From the NCBI RefSeq assembly GCF_900155685.1, contig NZ_LT732548.1, positions 2,114,636 through 2,178,635 on the forward strand: DNA of 64,000 nt, in the 5' to 3' direction. Below the pieces are notes generated by a model. It did no database searches, had not been told where the DNA came from, and saw nothing but the letters and a program-made list of their open reading frames with translations. Both the position numbers and the translations under genes were made by a program. How positions within the stretch are numbered: the first letter of the stretch is position 1; each line of letters begins with the position of its first letter. Origin of the DNA: Paenibacillus bouchesdurhonensis (GTDB lineage Bacteria; Bacillota; Bacilli; Paenibacillales; Paenibacillaceae). This document shows, in pieces, positions 1 through 7,035 of this stretch.

Positions 1-2588
1 CTCGCGCTGCGACGGAGGCGGCAGAGGCGGCCGCTGCCGAGCTCGGGCGCGAGGAGCCGGTGCTGCTGCTGCGCCTGGACCAGCTCGAGCAGGCGAAGGT
101 GCTGCAGGCGGAGTGCGAGGAGCTGGAGGCGGAGGTGAAGCACCTCCAAGCCAAGCGTGAGCAGGGAAGTGCGCAGCACCGGCAGCTCAGCGAAGAGCTG
201 GACAAGCAGGAGCAGCTGCTGGCCAAGGCGCAACAGCGCAAGCAAGAGCTCGAGGAGCGGCTGAAGCAGAACGAAGTGAAGGCATCTGACCGCAGGCAGG
301 TTCAAGAGGCGCTTTCCCGGCAGCAGAGAATAAACAATGCCCGTGAGGCGTTGAACAAGGCGGAGGCGGATGAGCGCAAGCATGTGCAGCAGTCTGCCGA
401 GGCAAATACTCGCTTGGAAACTCTGGCCAAGGAGGGAGCAATCTATTCGGAGGAGCGTCAAGCTCTGATCGGGAAGGGATGGCAAGCTAGAGAGAGGTTG
501 GCAGGACTGAAAGCTGGGGCTGCTGAATTCGAGAAACGAGTAGAGCGTCATGAAGCGGCTTTGAAGCGCTTCGCTAAAGAGCGGGATGAGCATCAATGGT
601 CTTTGCGATTGGCTGAGGCGCTAAGCAGCGGACAACCATGTCCGGTGTGCGGCTCAACAGAGCACCCATTGCCGGCGGCTCCGAGCACGGATACAAGCAG
701 CTTGTATTTGGGCGAGTCGGAACTGGAGAAGGCTGGGGTTCTGCTGGTGCAGGCTCGCGATCTCCGCTACGCGGTGTCCAGAGATTCGGATGCTTTTAAC
801 AGCTTATTAAATACGATGGAGGGCCAGTCTCAGGGTCAGGTTGGTGACAAGGATGAGAACAAGCTTCAGGCTCACAATCTAGATATAACTCAAGATCCAA
901 GTCAAGATCCAAATCAAGATCAAGGTAGTTCTGCCATTTTTGCAGCATACCGGGAGGCTGCCGCATCGATCTCCGTTGAATCGGATGCACCGCCCTCTTT
1001 CGAAGCAGATGTAGACGAAATAGAGCTGAATATCGAATCGCCCGAAGCGATAACTGTATTAGTACAGCAGCATGAGGGCCTGACGACAGAACAGGACGAC
1101 TGGCACAGGGAATTTGCTTATTTTGAGCAACAAGCCAAACTACAGCAGCACAAGTTAACCGAGATACAGACCAAGCTGGCTTCTGCAAAGGCGGAGGCCA
1201 CCTCGGCGGCCGCATTAGCCGAGCAATCCTGCCAGAACAGCCTTGCATGCCGGGATGAGCTGGCCCAGCTTAATAAGGAATGGGAACAAGAGCATCCGGA
1301 TTTGACTCCTGATGAAGCGGTAAGCCGAATGGAGCAAATTCACGAGCGTGACCGCATTACGGAGGAGATCAAGCAGCGATTAGCTCTAAGCATACCTTTT
1401 ATTGAAGAGAAGACGGCGAATATCGCCCAACTGCAGCGCGGCATCACCGAACTTGATAAATCATTATTGCAGTGGGAAATTCAAATGCAGGGCAAACAGG
1501 ATTTACTCCGAGATAAGAAGGCTCGCCTAACGACCTGGATTGGCGAGGAATCTGCTGACATCCTGCTACATAATACTCGGCAGCGCATTGATTTATTGCG
1601 GACACAGGCTGAAGCGGGCAAGCGCAGTCAATCAGAAGCAGAGATAGAACGTCAGCGGCGCAGTCAGGAAGACGTATTGGCGCAGCAAGCTGCCTTGGCG
1701 GCCCAAGAGCAGGAGACGAAGCTGTTGGAGCAGTGGCAGGCAGAGCTTGCCGCCTCTCCGTTCGAGCATGAACAGCAAGCATCAGCAGCGCTCATGGATG
1801 GGGAGCAGATGAAGTCCTTGGAGCAGCAAATCCAATCCCACCGGGATGCCGAGCGAGAGCTGATGATCAATCTTAAAGAGCTTGAGGCCAAACTGGAAGG
1901 CCGGAATGTGACGGAAGAGGAATGGCAGGAGTGCAGCGAAGCGCTGCGATTGGCCAAGGAACAGGATGAGGCTGCGTTGCAATTGAAGGCTAGGTCGCAG
2001 CGAGACTTAGAGGATCTAGACAAGAGGCATATTCGCTGGCAGAAGCTTGAGGAAGCCCGCTTGAAACGGGAGCATGAGGCGGGGCTGCTTGCCAAGCTGC
2101 AAGCTTCTCTCCGCGGGAATGCATTCGTTGAATACATTGCGGAGGAGCAGTTGATGAACGTCAGCCAAGCTGCATCACAGCGGCTGCGCTTTCTAACAAA
2201 TCAGAGATACGCGCTGGAGAGCGATTCCGGTGGCGGATTTGTTGTTCGCGACGACGCGAATGGCGGAGTGAAGCGGCCGGTAGCTACTCTATCAGGCGGG
2301 GAGACATTTCTTACTTCCTTGGCGTTGGCGTTGGCTCTATCCGCGCAAATACAGCTTCGCGGCCAGTATCCGTTGCAGTTCTTCTTCTTGGATGAAGGCT
2401 TTGGTACATTGGATCCCGAGCTGCTGGATACGGTCATTACTTCTTTGGAGCATCTTCATCATGACCATTTGTCCGTCGGGATTATTAGCCACGTGGCCGA
2501 ACTTCGTGCTAGATTAGCCCGCAAACTGATCGTTATACCTGCTGAAAGCGGTGGCGAAGGTTCTCGTGTTATGCTGGAGAGCCTATAG
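1..2588 (+). CDS. sbcC: Exonuclease subunit SbcC, C-terminal part (cut by left edge)
   Basis: The reading frame is open through the left edge (codons in phase from base 3), so the N-terminal Walker A half is missing. SbcC is the SMC-like ATPase partner of the SbcD nuclease and opens DNA hairpins and ends. The visible part is long heptad-rich coiled coil broken by a CPVCG zinc hook (bases 639-653). It ends with the ABC signature LSGGETF near 2296 and a Walker B FFFLDEGFGTLD near 2380. After the hook there is a Q/N/D-rich stretch encoded partly by 12-bp tandem repeats at 890-925. SbcD would lie upstream, outside the window. Identity is secure. Confidence 0.95.
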   Translation, partial: RAATEAAEAAAAELGREEPVLLLRLDQLEQAKVLQAECEELEAEVKHLQAKREQGSAQHRQLSEELDKQEQLLAKAQQRKQELEERLKQNEVKASDRRQVQEALSRQQRINNAREALNKAEADERKHVQQSAEANTRLETLAKEGAIYSEERQALIGKGWQARERLAGLKAGAAEFEKRVERHEAALKRFAKERDEHQWSLRLAEALSSGQPCPVCGSTEHPLPAAPSTDTSSLYLGESELEKAGVLLVQARDLRYAVSRDSDAFNSLLNTMEGQSQGQVGDKDENKLQAHNLDITQDPSQDPNQDQGSSAIFAAYREAAASISVESDAPPSFEADVDEIELNIESPEAITVLVQQHEGLTTEQDDWHREFAYFEQQAKLQQHKLTEIQTKLASAKAEATSAAALAEQSCQNSLACRDELAQLNKEWEQEHPDLTPDEAVSRMEQIHERDRITEEIKQRLALSIPFIEEKTANIAQLQRGITELDKSLLQWEIQMQGKQDLLRDKKARLTTWIGEESADILLHNTRQRIDLLRTQAEAGKRSQSEAEIERQRRSQEDVLAQQAALAAQEQETKLLEQWQAELAASPFEHEQQASAALMDGEQMKSLEQQIQSHRDAERELMINLKELEAKLEGRNVTEEEWQECSEALRLAKEQDEAALQLKARSQRDLEDLDKRHIRWQKLEEARLKREHEAGLLAKLQASLRGNAFVEYIAEEQLMNVSQAASQRLRFLTNQRYALESDSGGGFVVRDDANGGVKRPVATLSGGETFLTSLALALALSAQIQLRGQYPLQFFFLDEGFGTLDPELLDTVITSLEHLHHDHLSVGIISHVAELRARLARKLIVIPAESGGEGSRVMLESL
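890..925 (+). repeat. Three 12-bp tandem repeats inside sbcC
   Basis: Three consecutive copies of TCAAGATCCAAG-like units (890-901, 902-913, 914-925; the last is diverged) encode a QDP/NQD-rich segment in the post-hook coiled-coil arm. The unit is a multiple of three, so copy-number change would keep the frame. Confidence 0.7.
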
Positions 2589-2680
2589 CAGAAGGCAGGC
2601 GAGCGGAATCCTAGAGCAGACAAGCGTATTTGGAACCAAAATAGATTAATAAAAAAATTAGGTGAAAACATTTTCGGAAC

Positions 2681-2696
2681 CGTGATGTATATCACA
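2681..2696. promoter_or_regulatory. Fnr/CRP-type dyad TGTGA-N6-TCACA (one mismatch)
   Basis: The bases CGTGATGTATATCACA form a near-perfect palindrome that matches the Fnr/CRP-family consensus TGTGA-N6-TCACA at nine of ten defined positions. Its centre is 41.5 bp before the start expected from the TATACT -10 box at 2718-2723, the classic class II activator position. No good -35 box is present (CAGATA at 2695-2700), which is usual for such promoters. Activator binding is an inference. Confidence 0.5.
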
Positions 2697-2717
2697 GATA
2701 CAGCTTCATCCGGCTGT

Positions 2718-2723
2718 TATACT
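2718..2723 (+). promoter_or_regulatory. -10 box TATACT of the putative small RNA promoter
   Basis: TATACT at 2718-2723 would place a transcription start near 2730. The -35 region is poor and is overlapped by the right half of the Fnr/CRP-like dyad, so the promoter is probably activator-dependent. Confidence 0.45.
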
Positions 2724-2729
2724 ACAGTT

Positions 2730-2849
2730 AGCCGACATCATTTTGCAAGCACCCCGTCGGACGTATTGGTGACAGAGACTCTTTTGGGTCCAATACGTCC
2801 GTACGACCAGCGAACTCGATTCCGAGGGAGCAGGGTGCTTCTTTTTTTT
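2730..2849 (+). ncRNA. Putative structured small RNA with intrinsic terminator
   Basis: This sbcC-HIT intergenic stretch can fold as a three-way junction. The closing stem is AAGCACCC (2747-2754) with GGGTGCTT (2833-2840). A perfect 11-bp stem pairs GGACGTATTGG (2759-2769) with CCAATACGTCC (2790-2800). A small hairpin is CTCG-ATTC-CGAG (2815-2826). Eight T residues follow (2842-2849), so the closing stem doubles as an intrinsic terminator. I recognise no known family; it lacks the T-box GGGTGG signature. It is either a free-standing RNA of about 120 nt or a leader/attenuator of the HIT gene 50 bp downstream. Confidence 0.5.
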
Positions 2850-2898
2850 GCTAATTTTAGGTATGATGGTACATATATATTCGTAGGAGGCAATGGAA

Positions 2899-3264
2899 AT
2901 GGAAAATTGTTTGTTTTGCAAAATCGCAAAAGGAACCATCCCATCAAACAAAGTGTACGAAGATGATACCTTTCTCGTATTCCATGATATTCAGCCGGCG
3001 GCGCCGACGCATGTACTGATTATTCCCAAAAAGCATATTGCGACGATGAACGATGCGGGACCCGAGGATTATGCCATGCTCGGAGAGTTGCACCGGGTGG
3101 CTCAGGAAGCCGCAAAGAAACTGGGGGTTGCCGAGACGGGCTATCGCCTCATCAACAACTGCGGCCCTGACAGCGGACAAGCTGTCTACCATATCCATTA
3201 TCATTTAATAGGCGGGGCAAAACTCGGAGCACTTGTTCAAAGTTCCGATTCACATGCCATCTAA
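2899..3264 (+). CDS. HIT family (histidine triad) nucleotide-binding protein
   Basis: This 121-residue protein belongs to the HIT superfamily, which hydrolyses or transfers nucleoside phosphoramidates and adenylylated substrates in the cytosol. The triad HIHYH lies at residues 98-102, and an ENCLFC motif at residues 2-7 is typical of the bacterial HinT branch. The start was set at 2899 because TAGGAGG (2884-2890) is eight bases upstream; an in-frame ATG at 2893 lies too close to that site. It is between the putative small RNA and rpsU. The substrate is unknown. Confidence 0.9.
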   Translation: MENCLFCKIAKGTIPSNKVYEDDTFLVFHDIQPAAPTHVLIIPKKHIATMNDAGPEDYAMLGELHRVAQEAAKKLGVAETGYRLINNCGPDSGQAVYHIHYHLIGGAKLGALVQSSDSHAI

Positions 3265-3306
3265 AAATTTAATGGTGAAAATGAAAGATAAAAACTAGGT
3301 GTTTGG

Positions 3307-3336
3307 TTGACACCCCATTTATTTTTCCCCTATAAT
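3307..3336 (+). promoter_or_regulatory. Strong sigma-A promoter of rpsU-yqeY
   Basis: A perfect -35 TTGACA (3307-3312) and a perfect -10 TATAAT (3331-3336) are separated by 18 bp. The predicted start is near 3343, about 50 bases before the rpsU start codon. Such a consensus promoter fits a ribosomal protein gene. Confidence 0.85.
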
Positions 3337-3394
3337 GAAGAGTGATGAACCGTGTTATGCTCTTGGACGGTCTGGTCGGAGGGAGGGAAAACTG

Positions 3395-3568
3395 GTGTCT
3401 GAAACTAAAGTTCGCAAAAACGAGACAATTGATGCTGCACTTCGTCGCTTTAAGCGTTCCATCGCAAAGGATGGCGTATTGGCTGAGGTGAAGAAACGCA
3501 AGCATTATGAAAAGCCAAGCGTAAAGCGCAAGAAAAAGTCCGAGGCTGCTCGTAAGAGAAAGTTTTAG
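3395..3568 (+). CDS. rpsU: 30S ribosomal protein S21
   Basis: This 57-residue basic protein starts at a GTG (VSETKVRKN) preceded by a GGAGGGAGGG ribosome site, and its length equals that of B. subtilis S21. S21 is a small-subunit protein. The sequence shows the usual pattern: [12 protein letters not shown] near the start, then a strongly basic Lys/Arg-rich tail ending RKRKF. A longer in-frame ATG at 3335 overlaps the -10 box and cannot be used. It is followed 16 bp later by yqeY, the order seen in B. subtilis. Confidence 0.96.
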   Translation: MSETKVRKNETIDAALRRFKRSIAKDGVLAEVKKRKHYEKPSVKRKKKSEAARKRKF

Positions 3569-3584
3569 GAGGAATTAGCTACCA

Positions 3585-4028
3585 ATGAATCTTAGCGAGC
3601 GATTGAACGAAGATATGAAGCAAGCGATGAAGAGTCAAGACAAGTTCAAACTCTCCACCATTCGAATGGTTCGTGCTACGATCAAGAATCTTGAAATAGA
3701 TCTGAAAAGACCTTTGAACGATAATGAAGTGCTTGATATCCTAAGTCGTGAAATCAAACAGCGCAAAGATGCCCTCCAAGAATTTGAAAAAGCAGGACGC
3801 GATGATCTTGCTGCAAAGGTCAAAGCTGAAGCTGAGATTATTGCCGTGTACCTTCCTGAACAGCTTACAGAAGAAGAAATTAAAGTCATTGTACAGCAGA
3901 CCATCCAGGAAACCGGTGCTTCTTCGAAGGCAGAAATCGGGAAAGTCATGAGCGCACTAATGCCCAAGGTCAAAGGCCGGGCAGATGGGAAGCTCGTGAA
4001 TCAGGCGGTTCAGCAGCTTTTGCAATAG
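3585..4028 (+). CDS. yqeY: GatB/YqeY domain-containing protein
   Basis: This 147-residue protein is the stand-alone YqeY type, related to the tail domain of the GatB amidotransferase subunit. It is mostly helical, with the conserved opening LSERLNEDMKQAMKSQDKFK and the YLPEQLTEEEI segment. The tail domain of GatB contacts tRNA, but the role of free YqeY is not established. AGGAGG overlaps the end of rpsU, indicating co-translation from the same mRNA. A terminator follows immediately. Confidence 0.93.
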   Translation: MNLSERLNEDMKQAMKSQDKFKLSTIRMVRATIKNLEIDLKRPLNDNEVLDILSREIKQRKDALQEFEKAGRDDLAAKVKAEAEIIAVYLPEQLTEEEIKVIVQQTIQETGASSKAEIGKVMSALMPKVKGRADGKLVNQAVQQLLQ

Positions 4029-4040
4029 CATACGCAAACG

Positions 4041-4074
4041 AACACCTTCTACATTATGTAGAGGGTGTTTTTTG
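4041..4074 (+). terminator. Intrinsic terminator after yqeY
   Basis: The inverted repeat ACACC-TTCTACA / TGTAGA-GGGTGT is followed by a run of T residues. It closes the rpsU-yqeY unit. Confidence 0.85.
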
Positions 4075-4485
4075 TTGTGTGCATTTATGCTTCAACCAGG
4101 TTGAGTTTTTGTAATATTACCGCATACCGCAGCAGGAATGCTGCTTACTCGATCTTATGAACGAAATTGTTAGAAAAGCAGGTAATGAGACTTCGACATG
4201 CTTCCATCGTCATTTCCATCAACGGATCCCAGCTCCACGCAAACAATGAAATACAGTTGTTCTGAGGAATAGTCGCCATAAATTCAAATAGAAGCATTAA
4301 ATCCAGTTAAACTCCAATCTCCAATTTTCAAACTCTAATCTCCAGTCTCCAAACACCAAACTGAACTTGATGAAGAGGGTTACTCGTCAAACTGGTTAAT
4401 CGCTCTGCCTCCTTTTTGCCCCGGCTCTCATAAATTCATCCTCAGGCGCATATTTTGTAGGGTAGAGGAAGGAGGGTTGCCTTAA
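4075..4485. other. Intergenic region yqeY-yqfC, no gene seen
   Basis: No convincing reading frame is present in these roughly 410 bp. It contains a 15-nt direct repeat, AAACTC(C/T)AATCTCCA, at 4309-4323 and 4330-4344 (14 of 15 identical, period 21 bp), then a looser third copy. A possible sporulation-type promoter lies near the right end. In B. subtilis, as I recall, yqeZ and floA occupy this position. Confidence 0.6.
4428..4456 (+). promoter_or_regulatory. Possible sigma-E promoter of yqfCD
   Basis: TCATAAAT (4428-4435) and CATATTTT (4449-4456), spaced by 13 bp, resemble the sigma-E elements (ATA-type -35, CATAnnnT -10). The B. subtilis yqfCD pair is expressed in the mother cell, which fits. 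The match is partial. Confidence 0.35.
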
Positions 4486-4773
4486 ATGAGCCAGTTATCA
4501 CGGAAAATTCGCAAATGGGCAGTCGAAGCTCTCGACTTGCCGGGGGAACTTGTATTCGATTTACCGAGGCTCACCATGATCGGCAACAAGCAACTGCTGA
4601 TTGAGAATCATCATGGCTTGGTTCACTTCTCTCCGGAGGAAATGCATCTTGAGCTAAAGCAAGGGATGCTGAAGGTGGAGGGAGCAGAGCTTGTGATCAA
4701 GGCAATCATGCCCGAGGAAATCATGATTGAAGGCCGGATTTTCGGCATTAAATATCAAGGAGTGGAGGAGTGA
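4486..4773 (+). CDS. yqfC: Sporulation protein YqfC
   Basis: This 95-residue protein matches the YabP/YqfC sporulation family, whose biochemical role is unknown. The opening KIRKWAVEALDLPGELVFDLPRLTMIGNKQLLIENH is characteristic, with the family's YRISRENH-like core replaced by LLIENHHGLVHFS. GGAAGGAGGG precedes the ATG. The gene lies just before yqfD, with which it is paired across Bacilli, and has a sigma-E-like promoter upstream. Confidence 0.92.
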   Translation: MSQLSRKIRKWAVEALDLPGELVFDLPRLTMIGNKQLLIENHHGLVHFSPEEMHLELKQGMLKVEGAELVIKAIMPEEIMIEGRIFGIKYQGVEE

Positions 4774-4779
4774 ACCCTC

Positions 4780-5961
4780 ATGAAATCATCGGTGTTGTCC
4801 CGTCTGCGCGGCAGCGTGACCATTATCGTCCGTGGTCAGCATCTCGAGCAGCTAATTAATGAGCTCGCCAAGGAAGGCATAGAGATATGGAATGTGCGTC
4901 CCCTACCGGAGCGAAAGATGGAGATGAACATACAGCTGGACGACTACTTCGCCCTTCGTCCATTATTAAAGCGGACAGGCTGCAGGATGTCCGTCAAACG
5001 CCGAATAGGCGTGCCATTTTTGCTCAATAGGCTGTGGCGCCGCAAGATTTTTATCGCAGGCTTTGCTCTGTTTATAGCAATAATATTTGCTCTATCCTCT
5101 CTTGTGTGGGATATTGAGGTACAGGGAAATGAAGAAATCTCTACCGAAGACGTGCTGCTTGCTGCTCGCGCGGAGGGGATCTATCCTTTCCAATGGATAT
5201 TCCGCATGCCAAAGCAGGACAAGTTATCGGCTGAATTAACGCGCAAGCTGCCAGGGACATCTTGGGTCGGTGTATCTCGAAGCGGAACGCGGATTACCAT
5301 TCAGGTCGTTGAAGCCACTCGTCCAAAGGAAGAGGAACTGCATAGCCCGAGCCATCTTGTCAGTAACTCCGATGCCATTATTACGCACATTTATGCCGAG
5401 AGAGGGCAGCCTGAGGTGAAGAAGCATGATCGGGTCAGAAAGGGGCAGGTGCTCATTGCCGGGGTTCAAGGCAACAGCTATGTTGTAGCCAAAGGAGAGA
5501 TTAAGGGAAGCGTTTGGCATGAGTATAATATTGAGGTGCCGCTAGTGCGGAAACAGAATGCATACACCGGGGAAAAAAAGGTGAAGGGGTATTTATTCTT
5601 TGGCAAAACGGCCATCCAAATTACCGGCTACGGAAGCGTGGGGTTTGCCCATTTCCAAACATTGAGTGAGATTGACCCGCTGACCTGGAGAAGCTTGAAG
5701 CTTCCCATCGGCTGGATGAGCGAGAAGCTGCTGGAAACGACAGAAATTCAATTGAAGATTTCGGAAAAAAAAGCAAAAGAAGACGGTATCGAAAGAGCTT
5801 TAAGAGACATTCATGCGAAACATGGTGTCGAATCGAAAATAATGAGTCAAAAAATTTTGCATGAGAAGTCAGACAATGGTAAAGTTTATATGAAAGTGCT
5901 TTTTGAAGTAGAGCAGAATATAGCGGAAGAACTTCCGATAGTACACGAGCAAGGAGAATGA
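4780..5961 (+). CDS. yqfD: Sporulation protein YqfD
   Basis: This 393-residue membrane protein is the YqfD sporulation family, needed for normal spore formation in B. subtilis. A roughly 85-residue cytosolic N-terminal part is followed by one strong membrane segment, IFIAGFALFIAIIFALSSLVW. A large, probably extracytoplasmic beta-rich domain then runs to the end. It follows yqfC by 6 bp with GGAGTGGAGG upstream, and phoH begins within 7 bp of its stop, so the three genes are probably one transcript. Confidence 0.93.
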   Translation: MKSSVLSRLRGSVTIIVRGQHLEQLINELAKEGIEIWNVRPLPERKMEMNIQLDDYFALRPLLKRTGCRMSVKRRIGVPFLLNRLWRRKIFIAGFALFIAIIFALSSLVWDIEVQGNEEISTEDVLLAARAEGIYPFQWIFRMPKQDKLSAELTRKLPGTSWVGVSRSGTRITIQVVEATRPKEEELHSPSHLVSNSDAIITHIYAERGQPEVKKHDRVRKGQVLIAGVQGNSYVVAKGEIKGSVWHEYNIEVPLVRKQNAYTGEKKVKGYLFFGKTAIQITGYGSVGFAHFQTLSEIDPLTWRSLKLPIGWMSEKLLETTEIQLKISEKKAKEDGIERALRDIHAKHGVESKIMSQKILHEKSDNGKVYMKVLFEVEQNIAEELPIVHEQGE

Positions 5962-5967
5962 GTCTAT

Positions 5968-6939
5968 TTGTCAGAACAAATTTCGCATACAAAAATTACA
6001 TTGCAAAATGCATCAGAAGGGTTGTCTTTATTCGGTCCGCAGGATACTTTTTTGAAGCTGGTCGAGCGCAGCGTGAGCGCTGGCGTCGTTTTGCGAGAGT
6101 CGGAAATATCGATCCGTGGCGAATCCCGTCAGGTGGAAATTGCTAAGCAACTGTTTGAAGTACTGCTGGAGCTGATCCGTAACGGCTATATATTGACCGA
6201 GAGAGACGTCCTCTACGCGATCGATTTGGCGAAGGAGCTCCGCGCCGATCAATTGCTTGATTTATACAAGGGTGAGATTGCTGTCACCTATCGAGGGAAA
6301 CCGATACGGGTCAAAACGATTGGACAGAAGCATTATGTGACGACGATTAAGAAGCGTGACATTGTGTTTGGTGTCGGCCCAGCGGGAACGGGCAAAACTT
6401 ATTTAGCTGTTGTCCTTGCGATTACTGCTCTTAAGGAAGGCACGGTCAAACGGATTATCCTTACCCGGCCTGCGGTAGAAGCGGGAGAGAATCTTGGGTT
6501 TTTGCCAGGTGATTTGCAGGAAAAGGTAGACCCTTATTTACGTCCACTGTACGATGCTTTATATGATGTGATGGGACCTGAGCAAACGGCTAAAGCATTG
6601 GAGCGCGGCCTTATCGAAATTGCGCCGCTCGCCTATATGCGTGGTCGGACGCTTGACGATTCCTTTATTATTTTGGACGAGGCCCAGAATACGACGCCGG
6701 AGCAGATGAAGATGTTTTTGACGCGACTTGGCTTTGGTTCCAAAATGGTCATCACGGGTGACGTAACACAGATCGACTTGCCCAAAGGGAAGAAGTCGGG
6801 GCTGATCGAAGCGAAGAATATTTTGCAGGAAATTGAAGAAATCGGGTTCGTTTATTTTACGGAATCAGACGTTGTGCGTCATTCGCTTGTACAGAAAATT
6901 ATTGTTGCTTATGACCGTGCTGCTGAAAATCAGGGTTAA
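5968..6939 (+). CDS. phoH: PhoH family ATPase
   Basis: This 323-residue cytosolic P-loop protein is PhoH. It shows Walker A GPAGTGKTYLAV and Walker B SFIILDEAQN, followed by MKMFLTRLGFGSKMVITGD. The start is TTG at 5968, ten bases after AAGGAGA. PhoH proteins are thought to be RNA-related ATPases; their position beside ybeY and era suggests a link to rRNA or ribosome quality control. A second PhoH protein, carrying a PIN domain, is at 35491. Confidence 0.93.
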   Translation: MSEQISHTKITLQNASEGLSLFGPQDTFLKLVERSVSAGVVLRESEISIRGESRQVEIAKQLFEVLLELIRNGYILTERDVLYAIDLAKELRADQLLDLYKGEIAVTYRGKPIRVKTIGQKHYVTTIKKRDIVFGVGPAGTGKTYLAVVLAITALKEGTVKRIILTRPAVEAGENLGFLPGDLQEKVDPYLRPLYDALYDVMGPEQTAKALERGLIEIAPLAYMRGRTLDDSFIILDEAQNTTPEQMKMFLTRLGFGSKMVITGDVTQIDLPKGKKSGLIEAKNILQEIEEIGFVYFTESDVVRHSLVQKIIVAYDRAAENQG

Positions 6940-7035
6940 TCCGACTAGCTTGGAACCTACAGTTGAACCGATCATATTCCTAAATGTATAAATGTAAGGT
7001 TGCCGGGCTTTAAATTTTTCAGGAGGGCTGTCACT

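Noticed and set aside
187..2437. Several long reverse and alternate-frame open frames across sbcC
   Set aside because: They are shadows of a G+C-biased coiled-coil gene; their translations are low-complexity Ser/Cys/Ala-rich and have no ribosome sites.
2682..2966. Open frame of 94 codons covering the small RNA region
   Set aside because: It runs across the terminator hairpin and poly-T tract, overlaps the HIT gene in another frame, and has no ribosome site.
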